Below the pieces are notes generated by a model, which worked only from the letters and a program-made list of their open reading frames with translations, was not told where the DNA came from and ran no database searches. A program made the position numbers and the translations under genes. From Lysinibacillus pakistanensis (lineage in GTDB: Bacteria > Bacillota > Bacilli > Bacillales_A > Planococcaceae): a stretch of 64,000 nt of DNA. Position 1 is the first letter of the stretch; every line of letters begins with the position of its first letter. The stretch lies in NCBI RefSeq assembly GCF_030123245.1, contig NZ_CP126101.1, positions 3,222,501 through 3,286,500 of the forward strand, in the 5' to 3' direction. Shown here one piece after another: positions 55,022 through 64,000 of this stretch.

Positions 55022-55159
55022 CTAATGAGCGCTAATGCGATTGCCTTTTAATCGAACAGAATTAACATCTACCACAATGGATGGCGCTATAATAAGTGGC
55101 TCGTCATGCTCATTCTTAGCCAAATCAAATATCCCTGTTCTATGCATATTTTTGGACAT
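55022..55159 (-). CDS. possible 45-aa protein behind accC
   Basis: MSKNMHRTGIFDLAKNEHDE ... RISAH. The ribosome site GGAGG lies in the 3' arm of the accC terminator, seven bases before the ATG, so it could be read from transcripts that pass the terminator. Not recognised. Confidence 0.4.
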   Translation of the reverse strand: MSKNMHRTGIFDLAKNEHDEPLIIAPSIVVDVNSVRLKGNRISAH

Positions 55160-55196
55160 AAAAAAACCTCCAACCTAAATAAATTTAGTTAGAGGT
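55159..55196 (-). terminator. accC terminator
   Basis: Minus-strand stem ACCTCTAACTAA / TTAGGTTGGAGGT followed by TTTTTT. Confidence 0.8.
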
Positions 55197-55250
55197 AAAA
55201 AATTTCGGATATTCCTATTTGTTTTATTCCAAGTTTTATTCCCTAAACGC

Positions 55251-56618
55251 TTACTTCGCTTTTTCAGCTACACCCAATACATCATTCTCTTCAAGGAACT
55301 TCGTATTGAATTGTGCTGATTTGAAGACGTCGTTGTTCATTAGTGCTTGGTGGAATGGAATTGTTGTATTGATCCCAGGACCAGATACTTCAAATTCGCT
55401 TAGCGCACGGTTCATTTTTGCAATTGCTTCTTCACGTGTGTTCGCATGAACAATTAATTTTGCCACCATTGAATCATAATAAGGTGGGATTGTGTAGCCT
55501 GCATATACTGCAGAGTCAATACGTACACCATAGCCACCTGGCGTTACATACGTATCGACAGTACCAGCTGAAGGCATGAAGTTTTTATAAGCATTTTCTG
55601 CATTAATACGGCATTCAATTGCCCAACCACTTAATTTTATATCATCTTGCGTGAAAGGAAGTTTTTCACCAGATGCGATTTTTAGTTGTTGTTGTACAAG
55701 ATCTACACCAGAAATCATTTCTGTTACTGGGTGCTCAACTTGAATACGAGTATTCATTTCCATAAAGTAGAATTTATCTTCTTGGTAGTCATAAATAAAC
55801 TCGATTGTTCCAGCGCCTTCATAGTTACAAGCTTGTGCTGCTTTAACAGCAGCTGCTCCCATTTCAGCACGACGTTCAGAAGATAGAGCTGGAGATGGAG
55901 CTTCCTCTACTAATTTCTGCATACGACGTTGAACTGTACAGTCACGTTCACCTAAGTGTACAACATTCCCATGGCCATCTGCTAATACTTGGATTTCACA
56001 GTGACGGAAGTACTCGATGAATTTTTCTAAATATACGCCAGGGTTACCGAATGCTGCAGCAGCCTCTTTTTGCGTAATTTCGATGCCTTTTACAAGATCT
56101 TCTTCTGTACGAGCTACACGGATTCCTTTACCGCCACCACCAGCAGTTGCTTTGATGATCACTGGGTAACCGATTTTTGCAGCCCATTCTTTACCTGTTT
56201 CGATATCCGGAACAATACCAGTACCTGGAACAAGTGGAACACCTGCTGCCTCCATCGTAGTTCGAGCAACGTCTTTAATACCCATAATTTTAATGGAATC
56301 AGATGAAGGACCAATAAATTTAATGCCAGCATTTTCACAGGCTTCAGCAAAGTCAGCGTTTTCAGATACAAAGCCGTATCCTGGGTGAATACCATCAGCA
56401 CCCGTTTTTTCTGCTACGCTCAGTAAAGCTGGGAAGCTAAGATAAGAATCTTTGGATAGCTTTGGCCCGATGCAATATGCTTCGTCTGCTAATTTCACAT
56501 GTAATGCGTCTGCGTCTGCTTCAGAGTATACGGCAACAGATTGAATGCCTAACTCTTTACAAGCACGAATGATACGCACAGCGATTTCGCCGCGGTTTGC
56601 AATTAAAACTTTTTTCAT
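55251..56618 (-). CDS. accC: acetyl-CoA carboxylase biotin carboxylase subunit
   Basis: 455 residues from the ATG at 56618 ([16 protein letters not shown]), eight bases after AAGGAG; a GTG three codons earlier overlaps that site. The ATP-grasp loop [22 protein letters not shown] and the Lys/Glu set are intact. It carboxylates biotin on AccB in the first step of fatty-acid synthesis. Followed by a terminator rather than the usual Asp23 gene. Confidence 0.97.
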   Translation of the reverse strand: MKKVLIANRGEIAVRIIRACKELGIQSVAVYSEADADALHVKLADEAYCIGPKLSKDSYLSFPALLSVAEKTGADGIHPGYGFVSENADFAEACENAGIKFIGPSSDSIKIMGIKDVARTTMEAAGVPLVPGTGIVPDIETGKEWAAKIGYPVIIKATAGGGGKGIRVARTEEDLVKGIEITQKEAAAAFGNPGVYLEKFIEYFRHCEIQVLADGHGNVVHLGERDCTVQRRMQKLVEEAPSPALSSERRAEMGAAAVKAAQACNYEGAGTIEFIYDYQEDKFYFMEMNTRIQVEHPVTEMISGVDLVQQQLKIASGEKLPFTQDDIKLSGWAIECRINAENAYKNFMPSAGTVDTYVTPGGYGVRIDSAVYAGYTIPPYYDSMVAKLIVHANTREEAIAKMNRALSEFEVSGPGINTTIPFHQALMNNDVFKSAQFNTKFLEENDVLGVAEKAK

Positions 56619-56630
56619 GGTTTGCACTCC

Positions 56631-57131
56631 TTACTCAGCTTTTACAAGGAATAATGGTTGTCCGTATTCTACTAATTCGCCATCTTTAACAAGTACTTCA
56701 ACGATTTCCCCTTGAACTTCTGCTTCAATTTCGTTGAATAGCTTCATAGCTTCTACGATACAAACGATTGTTTCGTTACCTACTTTGTCACCCACTTTAA
56801 CATAAGCTGGTGAGTCTGGGTTTGGAGCTTGATAGAAAGTACCAACCATTGGTGATACAACTTTATGTAACGATGGGTCGTTAGCTGTTGTTGCTGATGC
56901 AGCTGGTGCTTCTTCAGCTTTTGCTGGAGCTGCTGGTGCTACAGGTGCTGCTGGTGCAGATTGTTGTACAACAGGGGCTACTACTTCTTTTTTCGGTGCT
57001 ACAGTTTCAGTAACAACAACACCATTCTTTTTTAACTTAACTTTTGCGCCATCTACTTCATACACGAACTCGTCGATTGAAGAAGAATCTACTAATTTAA
57101 TGATTTCACGAATTTCTTGAATTTTGAACAT
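56631..57131 (-). CDS. accB: biotin carboxyl carrier protein
   Basis: 166 residues. A flexible Ala/Pro/Val-rich linker (about 50-85), then the biotinyl domain with [10 protein letters not shown], Lys being the biotin site. AAGGAGAG is the ribosome site. It pairs with AccC encoded 12 bases further on. Confidence 0.97.
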   Translation of the reverse strand: MFKIQEIREIIKLVDSSSIDEFVYEVDGAKVKLKKNGVVVTETVAPKKEVVAPVVQQSAPAAPVAPAAPAKAEEAPAASATTANDPSLHKVVSPMVGTFYQAPNPDSPAYVKVGDKVGNETIVCIVEAMKLFNEIEAEVQGEIVEVLVKDGELVEYGQPLFLVKAE

Positions 57132-57235
57132 TTCTAACTCTCCTTATGAAATAAAATCTACTACAAGCACTATTTTATATTTTTTTCGAACAATTTGAAA
57201 TAGTTTAATGAAAATTAAGTAAATATGAACAAAAT

Positions 57236-57268
57236 AAAAGGCTTTCCTTTACTAAACGAAAGCCTTTT
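57236..57268 (-). terminator. terminator after spoIIIAH
   Basis: Stem AAAAGGCTTTC / GGAAAGCCTTTT with a nine-base loop; T-rich DNA follows on the minus strand. It separates the sporulation genes from accBC. Confidence 0.85.
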
Positions 57269-57331
57269 CATTGCACTGATATATAACAAGGACCTATAAA
57301 TAAACAGAATATTCCTTTTTTTCTTTATCTT

Positions 57332-57889
57332 TTAATAGTTATTAGCATTGAATTTCACTTGTACATCATTTGCGCCTTCCCACTCCGTTTTTACTAAATA
57401 AATGATTTCATTTGCTTGAGATTTTGACAGCTCCTCCGCCATAACTGTAACAGATACTTTGTCACCGTCCGCTTTGACAAACGCATCAGAGTAGCCTAAA
57501 GATTTAATTAACATTTCTAGCATTGCTTCTGCCGATTCTTGTTTAATAAGACTATCAATGTCATTAAAGGCTTTATTTTTTTCGTCTGCAGTGGCTTCTT
57601 GAGAAGCAATTTTCTGTGTTAATTGTTGACGAAGCTGACTTCTTTCATCACTCACTTGCATGCGCATTTCTTCAAACAAATGGCTCGGCGAGGAGACTTC
57701 CTGTGTCATGCCCTCTTTCGTAGCCTCTTGATCTGTTACACCTGAAACGGCAGTTTGCTGTAAAGTATCATCAGTAAAAATAGTTAGTCCATTAAATTGT
57801 TTTGCTGGATCAACCAAATAATACACTGAAATTACTGCTACTAGACTTAATAATGTCATAAACCAAACTGTTCTTCTACGTACGCGCAT
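57332..57889 (-). CDS. spoIIIAH: SpoIIIAH, mother-cell channel component
   Basis: 185 residues with one N-terminal membrane helix (VWFMTLLSLVAVISVYYLV) and a ring-building extracellular domain ending in VIYLVKTEWEGAND-type sequence. In B. subtilis it docks with forespore SpoIIQ. Slightly shorter than the B. subtilis protein. Its start follows the spoIIIAG stop by no gap. Confidence 0.88.
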   Translation of the reverse strand: MRVRRRTVWFMTLLSLVAVISVYYLVDPAKQFNGLTIFTDDTLQQTAVSGVTDQEATKEGMTQEVSSPSHLFEEMRMQVSDERSQLRQQLTQKIASQEATADEKNKAFNDIDSLIKQESAEAMLEMLIKSLGYSDAFVKADGDKVSVTVMAEELSKSQANEIIYLVKTEWEGANDVQVKFNANNY

Positions 57890-58309
57890 TTACTTTTCCT
57901 CCTTATTTTCCATTGGAACAATAATTATTCGATGTATCGGTAACTGCATCACTTGACTGACAACCGCACGAATCTCATTTTTCACAAAGATATCTTTGGC
58001 ACCTTCTGAAACAATGAGCAGGCCTGTTACTTCTTTCGTGCTTTGCTCAGTCCCTCGAAAATATTGGCTAAATAGTTTATTTTCGTCCTTCTCATCAGTC
58101 ATCTCTCCGTAATAAAGATATACTTTAACCTCCCCAACACCTTGCATTGCCTTCAGTGTCTGTTCCAGTTTTTCTTCATTGGTTGACGGTGTTACTTGAT
58201 TATTTGTGGAACTCGTTTGATACATTGGTAAAACGATGAAAATTCCTACGGAGGCGGCAATAAGCATTAAAATCATAAATGACGTTGTTTTTTTTCGTGC
58301 CTTTTCCAC
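57890..58309 (-). CDS. spoIIIAG: SpoIIIAG-like protein (short form)
   Basis: 139 residues, start GTG with GGAGG about 13 bases upstream. One membrane helix (FMILMLIAASVGIFIVL), then LKAMQGVGEVKVYL and TGLLIVSEGA ... LPIHRIIIVP, the SpoIIIAG ring domain. B. subtilis SpoIIIAG has about 229 residues, so the insert that builds the large beta-triangular part seems reduced. Confidence 0.85.
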   Translation of the reverse strand: MEKARKKTTSFMILMLIAASVGIFIVLPMYQTSSTNNQVTPSTNEEKLEQTLKAMQGVGEVKVYLYYGEMTDEKDENKLFSQYFRGTEQSTKEVTGLLIVSEGAKDIFVKNEIRAVVSQVMQLPIHRIIIVPMENKEEK

Positions 58310-58371
58310 ATCACTTGTACATTGCCTCCTTTCATCTTCTCTTTTTCAAGTGTATGTACGCTTGTTTCTTC

Positions 58372-58515
58372 CTATGAATTGATAAATGGAATCTTTAATA
58401 GCAATTGCAAAAATACTAACGTAATCACCAGTTTTGTCAGTGAAATTATTTCTTTATCATCTGTCAAAAAGACAAATATCTGACATACAAAGAGCAATGC
58501 CAATAAAAGAATCAA
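58372..58515 (-). CDS. possible minimal SpoIIIAF
   Basis: 47 residues from TTG at 58515, five bases after GGGGGGAG, starting one base after the spoIIIAE stop. Two hydrophobic segments ending in LQLLLKIPFINS. Position is that of spoIIIAF, whose B. subtilis product has about 206 residues with a soluble domain that is missing here. It could also be a relic. Confidence 0.45.
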   Translation of the reverse strand: MILLLALLFVCQIFVFLTDDKEIISLTKLVITLVFLQLLLKIPFINS

Positions 58516-58516
58516 T

Positions 58517-59428
58517 CTATCTCCCCCCAGCCATAACTTGTACAAAAACGATGAGGAAAAAACAAGAAAACATAAATGAAAAAGCAATTAAAAATGATAC
58601 TGCACATAATGTAAATAGAGATTTACTAACGTGATCTAGTAATCTGCATATATCATCAAAAGCAATCGGCTCTAAAATAGCTGCCAGTAGCTTTAACGAG
58701 TAAGCACTGATAACAAGCTGTACCGTTGGAATAAAGGACACAGTAATAACGGCTATAAAGGCACTAATACTACTAATTGAAGAGGAAAATTGTGTCATAT
58801 GCTGGAACATTGAAAAACTATCAACGATAAAAGAACCTACCACTGGAATATTTTCTTCAATTAATTTTTTAACAGGCTCTGCAACTGCTGCATTCACACT
58901 AAATGCCGCTACGCCACTTGCCGACATTAAAATAATGTAGCAAATGACAGATGCAGAGACGATGCTCATAATGGTAAAACGGATTAATTCAGCAATTCTT
59001 GTAAAGGAAATTTCTTTCACTATGACACTACACACATCAAATACAATGGCAAATAACACACCTGGTATCAGCCACTTACTACTAACTATTGTTAGGACTT
59101 GTACAAAAAAGAGTAAGAACGGCTGCCAGGAAGCAATTGCCGTAATACTACTTGATAACAGAAAACTTGAAGTAAGGATAGGATAAAATGCTGTAAATAT
59201 GTGGGCAAGTCCCTGTGCTATTTCATCAATTAGTTGAAATGATTTCACTACGACAGGTCCTATTGTTGCGAGCACAATCAGAAAGAATAGTATTCTTGTC
59301 CCTTTTTCAAATGTAGGTAATAGCATATTCACGATTAAAATTATGATGACATAGCCACATAGTGTGAGCGTCATCTTCAGCAAGAGAAAAAATGGATCAA
59401 TTAAAAATGACAGTATCTGCTCCTGCAT
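58517..59428 (-). CDS. spoIIIAE: SpoIIIAE, multi-pass membrane protein
   Basis: 303 residues, eight or so membrane helices, with GVAAFSVNAAVAEPVKKLIE and NIPVVGSFIVDSFSMFQ as recognisable blocks. About 90 residues shorter than in B. subtilis, lacking the N-terminal part. Transport component of the SpoIIIA-SpoIIQ complex. Confidence 0.88.
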   Translation of the reverse strand: MQEQILSFLIDPFFLLLKMTLTLCGYVIIILIVNMLLPTFEKGTRILFFLIVLATIGPVVVKSFQLIDEIAQGLAHIFTAFYPILTSSFLLSSSITAIASWQPFLLFFVQVLTIVSSKWLIPGVLFAIVFDVCSVIVKEISFTRIAELIRFTIMSIVSASVICYIILMSASGVAAFSVNAAVAEPVKKLIEENIPVVGSFIVDSFSMFQHMTQFSSSISSISAFIAVITVSFIPTVQLVISAYSLKLLAAILEPIAFDDICRLLDHVSKSLFTLCAVSFLIAFSFMFSCFFLIVFVQVMAGGR

Positions 59429-59440
59429 GACCTTCGCCCC

Positions 59441-59818
59441 TTAGTTTAGCCGTTGTAAAATAGCAGACACCTCCTGTAAAACAGCCAAAAATTCTTTAAA
59501 CCAATACAATAAAATGACAATCTTAACCCCATCAATAACAATGTTTCCGAGTACTTTATAATTTTGCTCTACAAGTAACATCGACACCCATTGCCCCACA
59601 TAAAAAAGACTGGCACTTATGACAATCGCTTTTGCATATGGCAAAATAGCTAACGTCTCTAGCAGCTGCTTGATGAACGGCAATAAGAGCGTCGAAAACA
59701 ACATACCGAACAATAAAAATGAAAACATTACACTTATTAGCGCATGGAGTGGCTGTATGACTTCTTTTATAAGTAATAATAAAAGCAGCATGACAACAGC
59801 AACGATGACAATTTCCAT
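59441..59818 (-). CDS. spoIIIAD: SpoIIIAD membrane protein
   Basis: 125 residues, four hydrophobic segments, with GQWVSMLLVEQNYKVLG and related blocks. Lies in the conserved AC-AD-AE order. Confidence 0.88.
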   Translation of the reverse strand: MEIVIVAVVMLLLLLLIKEVIQPLHALISVMFSFLLFGMLFSTLLLPFIKQLLETLAILPYAKAIVISASLFYVGQWVSMLLVEQNYKVLGNIVIDGVKIVILLYWFKEFLAVLQEVSAILQRLN

Positions 59819-59824
59819 CTACAC

Positions 59825-60034
59825 TTACCCTGAAGAGGTCAGCCATTGAAAGAATGTAAGGATTTCGTTAAAAAATAGACGTAAAAATCTCAACAATTCC
59901 GCTGTCATGTATAGATAAGCAATGAAAAAGAGGAAAAACGAAAATTCCTTTTTCCCTGTTTGGTCAAAGAAAACATGAAGAAGCGCAACTACTAGTCCCA
60001 CTCCAGCGACTCTTAATACGTCTTGCAATTCCAT
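59825..60034 (-). CDS. spoIIIAC: SpoIIIAC membrane protein
   Basis: 69 residues, two membrane helices (VLRVAGVGLVVALLHVFF and EFSFFLFFIAYLYMTAEL). Ribosome site GAGGGGG. It is the first gene of the operon here: the ATPase gene spoIIIAA and spoIIIAB that normally precede it are not present, and a terminator of a different gene ends 41 bases upstream of its ATG. Confidence 0.88.
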   Translation of the reverse strand: MELQDVLRVAGVGLVVALLHVFFDQTGKKEFSFFLFFIAYLYMTAELLRFLRLFFNEILTFFQWLTSSG

Positions 60035-60074
60035 ACATACGCCCCCTCGTGTACAGCAATATATGTTGCAATCA

Positions 60075-60109
60075 ATAAAAAAAGACCTCTATACATTTGT
60101 ATAGAGATC
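60075..60109 (-). terminator. terminator after the nitronate monooxygenase gene
   Basis: Stem GATCTCTATA / TATAGAGGTC followed on the minus strand by TTTTTTT. Confidence 0.85.
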
Positions 60110-60149
60110 TACTATTTAAAGACGAGTCGTATGAAAAAATAACATACAA

Positions 60150-61157
60150 TTATAGTAATTTTTCAATAATGCTTTTCACAGTGCCTGTTTGTTTTACTAA
60201 ATAGCATTTTTCCCCCATCCACATGGATAGATATTCAGGATTCCCCTGTTCCGCACTTTCTTTACGAATCGTAGTCGTTAATTGATTTTGCAAAGGATAG
60301 GGAGCTACTGGTGCATCTTTCATTCGTTCCGTAAAATCATTCGCTAAGCCTCTTGCTGGTTTTCCTGTAAATGCACGAGTAATTGTCGTTTGCTGTGCTT
60401 TTGATTGGAGTACAGCATTTTTATAGAGCGGTGAAATTTCACACTCATCTGCCACTAATAAAGCCGTGCCAATTTGAACAGCCTGTGCACCACTGGCTAA
60501 AGCTATTTCTACATCTTCTTTCGAGACAATTCCCCCTGCAGCTATAATAGGAATAGAAATCTGTCCAACTACTTGCTGCAATAAGTCAGGTAATGTAATT
60601 AATTGCATAGGCTCAGTGAAGGAACCACGATGACCTCCAGCTTCACCACTTTGAAGAACTACAGCATGCATCCCCTCCTGTTCCACACGCTTTGCCTCTT
60701 CTAATGTAGTGGCTGTACCGATAACAAATACCTTATTATCCTTTAAGCGTTGAATAACATCTGCAGAAGGTATGCCAAATGTAAAGGAACAAACAGCGAC
60801 ATTTTCATCAAGAACGGCTTGTACTTGTCCTTCAAATACTTCCTTGGACATAACACTCTGTACAGGTGAAAGGCCTAATTCATCATAAAATGGTTGTAAT
60901 GCCATCCGAGCTTTTTGAAGGACTTCGATATCAATACGTGGATCTTCCTGCACAAATAAATTGACAGCAAAGGGTTTCTTTGTAAGCTTTTTTACTTCCT
61001 GGATAAAGTTTTTTGTTTGCTCTCCATCTAAATAACCCGCTCCTATTGAGCCTAAAATACCTTCCTCCGCACAGGCAGCAACAAATTTGGGTGATGTTAC
61101 ACCTGCCATCGGTGCTTGAATTATTGGATAAGGTATCCCTAATGTTGTTTGTAGCAT
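60150..61157 (-). CDS. nitronate monooxygenase / 2-nitropropane dioxygenase family
   Basis: 335 residues from the ATG at 61157 (MLQTTLGIPYPIIQAPMAG), nine bases after AAGGAG; a GTG three codons earlier is too close. FMN-binding TIM barrel: PIIQAPMAGVTSP, AGGHRG, PIIAAGGIVSKED and GAQAVQIGTALL. It oxidises alkyl nitronates to carbonyl compounds. It occupies the place where yqhV, spoIIIAA and spoIIIAB would be expected. Confidence 0.88.
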   Translation of the reverse strand: MLQTTLGIPYPIIQAPMAGVTSPKFVAACAEEGILGSIGAGYLDGEQTKNFIQEVKKLTKKPFAVNLFVQEDPRIDIEVLQKARMALQPFYDELGLSPVQSVMSKEVFEGQVQAVLDENVAVCSFTFGIPSADVIQRLKDNKVFVIGTATTLEEAKRVEQEGMHAVVLQSGEAGGHRGSFTEPMQLITLPDLLQQVVGQISIPIIAAGGIVSKEDVEIALASGAQAVQIGTALLVADECEISPLYKNAVLQSKAQQTTITRAFTGKPARGLANDFTERMKDAPVAPYPLQNQLTTTIRKESAEQGNPEYLSMWMGEKCYLVKQTGTVKSIIEKLL

Positions 61158-61313
61158 AGCACTCACTCCTTACGTTTATTGTAACATTTCTTCCATGTAT
61201 AACCATCAATCGGATGATAGAAACAATTGCTAGGCTAGTAAAAAAACATACAATGCCTCTATCGAATGGCACAAAAAGCAGTTTTTTTTGCTTTATATGT
61301 ATAAAAAACAAAT

Positions 61314-61352
61314 AAAAACCTACTCTGACGTTTAGAAAAGAGTAGGTTTTTT
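61314..61352. terminator. efp terminator
   Basis: Stem AAAACCTACTCT / AGAGTAGGTTTT flanked by A and T runs; ends efp on the minus strand. Confidence 0.88.
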
Positions 61353-61359
61353 AAAGGCA

Positions 61360-61917
61360 TTACGCACGAGAAACGTATGAGCCCTCTTCTGTATTGATAA
61401 TTAACTTATCACCTTGGTTAACAAAGAATGGCACTTGTACAATAAGCCCTGTTTCAAGTGTAGCAGGTTTTGTACCACCTGAAGCTGTATCACCTTTGAT
61501 ACCAGGCTCTGTTTCTGTTACTTCTAGCTCTACTGTGTTTGGTAACTCAACACCTAGCATTTCACCTTGGTATGATTGGATATAAACTTCCATATTTTCT
61601 CTAAGGAATTTTAATTCATATTCAATAGCAGCTGAAGCTAGTTCAGTTTGCTCGTATGATTCTAAGTCCATAAACACATGCTCGTCACCTTGTGCATAAA
61701 GATATTGCATTTTACGGTTGTCAATTTGTGCCTTTTCAACTTTCTCACCAGCACGGAATGTTTTTTCATTCACTGAACCGTTACGCAGATTACGTAATTT
61801 AGAACGAACAAACGCAGCACCTTTACCTGGTTTAACGTGTTGGAAATCTAACACGCGATATAATTGGCCATCTACAATAATTGTAAGACCTGTACGAAAA
61901 TCGTTTACTGAAATCAT
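61360..61917 (-). CDS. efp: elongation factor P
   Basis: 185 residues, three beta domains. The tip sequence [15 protein letters not shown] contains the lysine (Lys32 by Bacillus numbering) that is modified in many species. It rescues ribosomes stalled at polyproline. Confidence 0.97.
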   Translation of the reverse strand: MISVNDFRTGLTIIVDGQLYRVLDFQHVKPGKGAAFVRSKLRNLRNGSVNEKTFRAGEKVEKAQIDNRKMQYLYAQGDEHVFMDLESYEQTELASAAIEYELKFLRENMEVYIQSYQGEMLGVELPNTVELEVTETEPGIKGDTASGGTKPATLETGLIVQVPFFVNQGDKLIINTEEGSYVSRA

Positions 61918-61934
61918 TTGTGTTCCTCCAAATT

Positions 61935-62996
61935 TTATAAAATAATAAGCTCTTTTGACGAATGTGTTAGCAGCTCATTACCAGTCTCTGTGATTAAGAT
62001 ATCATCCTCAATACGAACACCACCGATACCTGGTAAATAAACTCCTGGTTCAATCGTGACGGCCATCCCTGGCTCTAACACCGTATCTGAACGCATTGAT
62101 AAGCCAGGACCTTCATGTACTTCAAGACCAATTCCATGTCCTAATGAATGACCAAATGCCTCACCATAGCCTTTTTCTTTAAGGTAATCACGTGCAATCG
62201 CATCTGCTTGGATGCCTGTTAGACCAGGACCTACCTTTTTAAGTGCTAATAGCTGGGAAGCAAGGACTGCATTATACATATCCACTAATTTTTCAGAGGG
62301 CTCGCCAACTGCCACAGTACGTGTAATATCCGAAATATAGCCATTGTATAGTGCGCCATAGTCTAATGTGACAAAGTCGCCTTTCTCAATCACTTTATTC
62401 GTTGCAACGCCGTGTGGTAGTGCTGAACGAAGACCAGATGCAACAATAGTATCAAATGAGGACTGGGTTGCTCCTTGTTTACGCATGAAAAATTCTAATT
62501 CATTCGAAACCTCAAGCTCTGTTTTACCAGGCTTGATAAAGTCTAAAATATGTGTAAATGCGTGATCAGCAATTTCACACGCAACCTTAATAATATTAAT
62601 CTCTTGTTCCGTCTTAATCAAGCGAATTTTTTCAATTAGCCCAGAAATCGGCACTAAATCAGCTTGAATCTTACTTTTATACAGTTCATATGTGCCAAAG
62701 CTGACAGTATCTTTCTCAAAGCCCAGTAATTTAATACCCATGTTTGTTACTTGCGTTGCAATTTCTTCAATAATCGTTGCCTCGTGCTGTACGATTCGAA
62801 AATCCTGTACTTGTGCAGCCGCTTGCTCTGTATAACGGAAATCTGTGATAAATACAGCATCATTTTGAGACACAATCGCTACGCCCGCTGTACCTGTAAA
62901 ACCAGTCATATAACGACGGTTGTACCCGTTTGTAATTAAAATGCCATCGATGTTTTGTTCTTGAAGTGCCTTACGTAGCTTTTGCAATTTCAACAT
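61935..62996 (-). CDS. pepP: Xaa-Pro aminopeptidase (M24 family)
   Basis: 353 residues from the ATG at 62996 with GGGAG eight bases upstream. N-terminal creatinase-like domain and a C-terminal pita-bread fold with metal ligands in [18 protein letters not shown] (two Asp), [16 protein letters not shown] (His) and TIEPGVY plus GGVRIEDD (Glu). Homologous to B. subtilis YqhT. Stands between aroQ and efp as in Bacillus. Confidence 0.94.
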   Translation of the reverse strand: MLKLQKLRKALQEQNIDGILITNGYNRRYMTGFTGTAGVAIVSQNDAVFITDFRYTEQAAAQVQDFRIVQHEATIIEEIATQVTNMGIKLLGFEKDTVSFGTYELYKSKIQADLVPISGLIEKIRLIKTEQEINIIKVACEIADHAFTHILDFIKPGKTELEVSNELEFFMRKQGATQSSFDTIVASGLRSALPHGVATNKVIEKGDFVTLDYGALYNGYISDITRTVAVGEPSEKLVDMYNAVLASQLLALKKVGPGLTGIQADAIARDYLKEKGYGEAFGHSLGHGIGLEVHEGPGLSMRSDTVLEPGMAVTIEPGVYLPGIGGVRIEDDILITETGNELLTHSSKELIIL

Positions 62997-62998
62997 AA

Positions 62999-63433
62999 TC
63001 AATTCTCCCTCTCAATAAATGTGCGTAGTGCCAGTTCATAGCCTTTCGTACCTAGTCCACAGATTTGGCCAAGGCATGCCGGAGCAAGATAGGAATGATG
63101 ACGGAAAGCCTCACGTTTGTGGATATTTGAAATATGTACTTCGATAACTGGCACAGTGATTCCAGCAATGGCGTCATGTAACGCGATGCTTGTATGGGTA
63201 TATGCACCGGGATTAAAGATAATACCATCATATTTTTCGTCCTCTGCTTCATGTACCCAATCGATTAGTACCCCTTCATGATTGGATTGACGAAATTCAA
63301 CTGTAGCACCTAAAGAAGCCGCAAGATTTTGAACATTTTCTCTAACATCTTCTAATGTTTCATGTCCATAAATATGTGGCTCTCGTTTACCCAATCGATT
63401 TAAGTTTGGTCCATTCAAACATAATAACTTCAC
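62999..63433 (-). CDS. aroQ: type II 3-dehydroquinate dehydratase
   Basis: 144 residues. LNGPNLNRLGKREPHIYG has the catalytic Arg/Tyr loop; FNPGAYTHTS and EVHISNIHKREAFRHHS carry the remaining active-site residues. GTG start at 63433. Third step of the shikimate pathway. Confidence 0.96.
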   Translation of the reverse strand: MKLLCLNGPNLNRLGKREPHIYGHETLEDVRENVQNLAASLGATVEFRQSNHEGVLIDWVHEAEDEKYDGIIFNPGAYTHTSIALHDAIAGITVPVIEVHISNIHKREAFRHHSYLAPACLGQICGLGTKGYELALRTFIEREN

Positions 63434-63499
63434 GCATCTTCGCCTCTTTCTATGTACTTGCCATTTATTTTATCATACACGACGTATACAGCAACTATT

Positions 63500-63919
63500 T
63501 CATTTTTGAGCTGTATGTTCTTTCTGATGAAAATTCGCTGTTTCAAGCAAGAAACGTAGGAGACAAATAACGACCACCATAAAGGGAATCGATAATTTTT
63601 TAAAGGAGGAAAGCTGCAAAGGCAAATCAAGAACAACCCACTCTAATGTAATCGTCACAAATAAACCAAGTAAAAATGAAGATAAAACAGCTGGAATAAT
63701 ATAGACATATCTCAACACAATAAATAATAAAAAGCCTATGATGAATAAACATAAAATAAGAAAACTCCAATGAAAGAGTTTTGAGCTTTCTTGAAAAAGC
63801 CCCAATTTCTTATAAAAACCTACTGGACTCCATTTAATAAGATGAAAGTAATGTAAGCCCTTTAAGCACAATGCTAAAACAAGGGCACTGACAAGGGAAG
63901 TTATACTAGCTATTTTCAA
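63500..63919 (-). CDS. yqhR: YqhR-like membrane protein
   Basis: 139 residues with four membrane helices. The start is TTG at 63919 with a strong AGGAGG site. It lies upstream of aroQ as yqhR does in B. subtilis. Function unknown. Confidence 0.75.
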   Translation of the reverse strand: MKIASITSLVSALVLALCLKGLHYFHLIKWSPVGFYKKLGLFQESSKLFHWSFLILCLFIIGFLLFIVLRYVYIIPAVLSSFLLGLFVTITLEWVVLDLPLQLSSFKKLSIPFMVVVICLLRFLLETANFHQKEHTAQK

Positions 63920-63934
63920 ATAAAATCCTCCTAA

Positions 63935-64000
63935 TTAGTATACTTGATTGATTTTTAAATTGTTCATTATTTCCTTAACTGTACGAATAGTGTAGCCATA
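63935..64000 (-). CDS. 3' end of an unidentified gene
   Basis: The last 21 codons (GYTIRTVKEIMNNLKINQVY and stop) of a frame that continues beyond the window. It is 15 bases from the yqhR start. Too short to name. Confidence 0.45.
   Translation of the reverse strand, partial: YGYTIRTVKEIMNNLKINQVY

Overview
The window looks like the chromosome of a low-GC, endospore-forming Firmicute of the Lysinibacillus / Planococcaceae type. The evidence is Spo0A, SpoIVB and SpoIIIA proteins, the Bacillus-like order nusB-folD-xseAB-ispA-dxs-tlyA-ahrC-recN-spoIVB-spo0A, AhrC and leucine dehydrogenase sequences very close to those known from Bacillus, and Bacillales-type dispersed repeats. Nearly all core genes read on the minus strand. 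No rRNA, tRNA or CRISPR array was seen.

Layout. (1) 1-11.1 kb: branched-chain amino acid catabolism, with leucine dehydrogenase, E3, E1 alpha, E1 beta and E2 of the branched-chain 2-oxoacid dehydrogenase, then the methylmalonyl-CoA mutase subunits and their chaperone MeaB. Deamination, oxidative decarboxylation and the propionyl-CoA/methylmalonyl-CoA exit route are therefore adjacent. bkdR, ptb and buk are absent here. A CodY-like box lies upstream. (2) 11.4-14.4 kb: DUF2627, glycerophosphodiesterase and a DUF342 protein. (3) 14.4-30.6 kb: a 16.06-kb integrated element inserted in the 3' end of spo0A, bounded by a perfect 157-bp direct repeat. It carries two tyrosine recombinases, a small-terminase-like protein, a tail tape-measure protein, a ParB-like protein, a P-loop helicase-like protein, an HNH nuclease, repressors and many small unknowns. 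It has no capsid, portal or large-terminase gene. It also holds an array of five hairpins with one invariant loop, a complete cobalamin riboswitch with its own promoter, and a probable small RNA. (4) 30.5-43.8 kb: spo0A, spoIVB, recN, ahrC, tlyA, dxs, ispA, xseB, xseA, then a repeat-rich patch with a divergent uppP, then folD and nusB. (5) 44-55.2 kb: accessory DNA between nusB and accC. It has a MerR regulator and MFS pump with a textbook 19-bp-spacer promoter, the Asp23 protein, an unrecognised two-gene plus-strand module (47.3-50.2 kb), a relic of the accC 3' end, an IS30 fragment, broken ABC-permease and lipoprotein genes, and a secreted transglycosylase with SLH modules. (6) 55.2-64 kb: accC, accB, a reduced spoIIIA operon (AC-AH, with AA and AB missing), nitronate monooxygenase, efp, pepP, aroQ and yqhR.

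The most unusual parts are the spo0A-integrated element (its perfect target duplication, a copy of the spo0A terminator overlapping the integrase start, and the TTGGCG-loop hairpin array), the unidentified 47-50 kb gene pair, and the shortened spoIIIA locus. All functions are read from sequence by eye; no database search was run.
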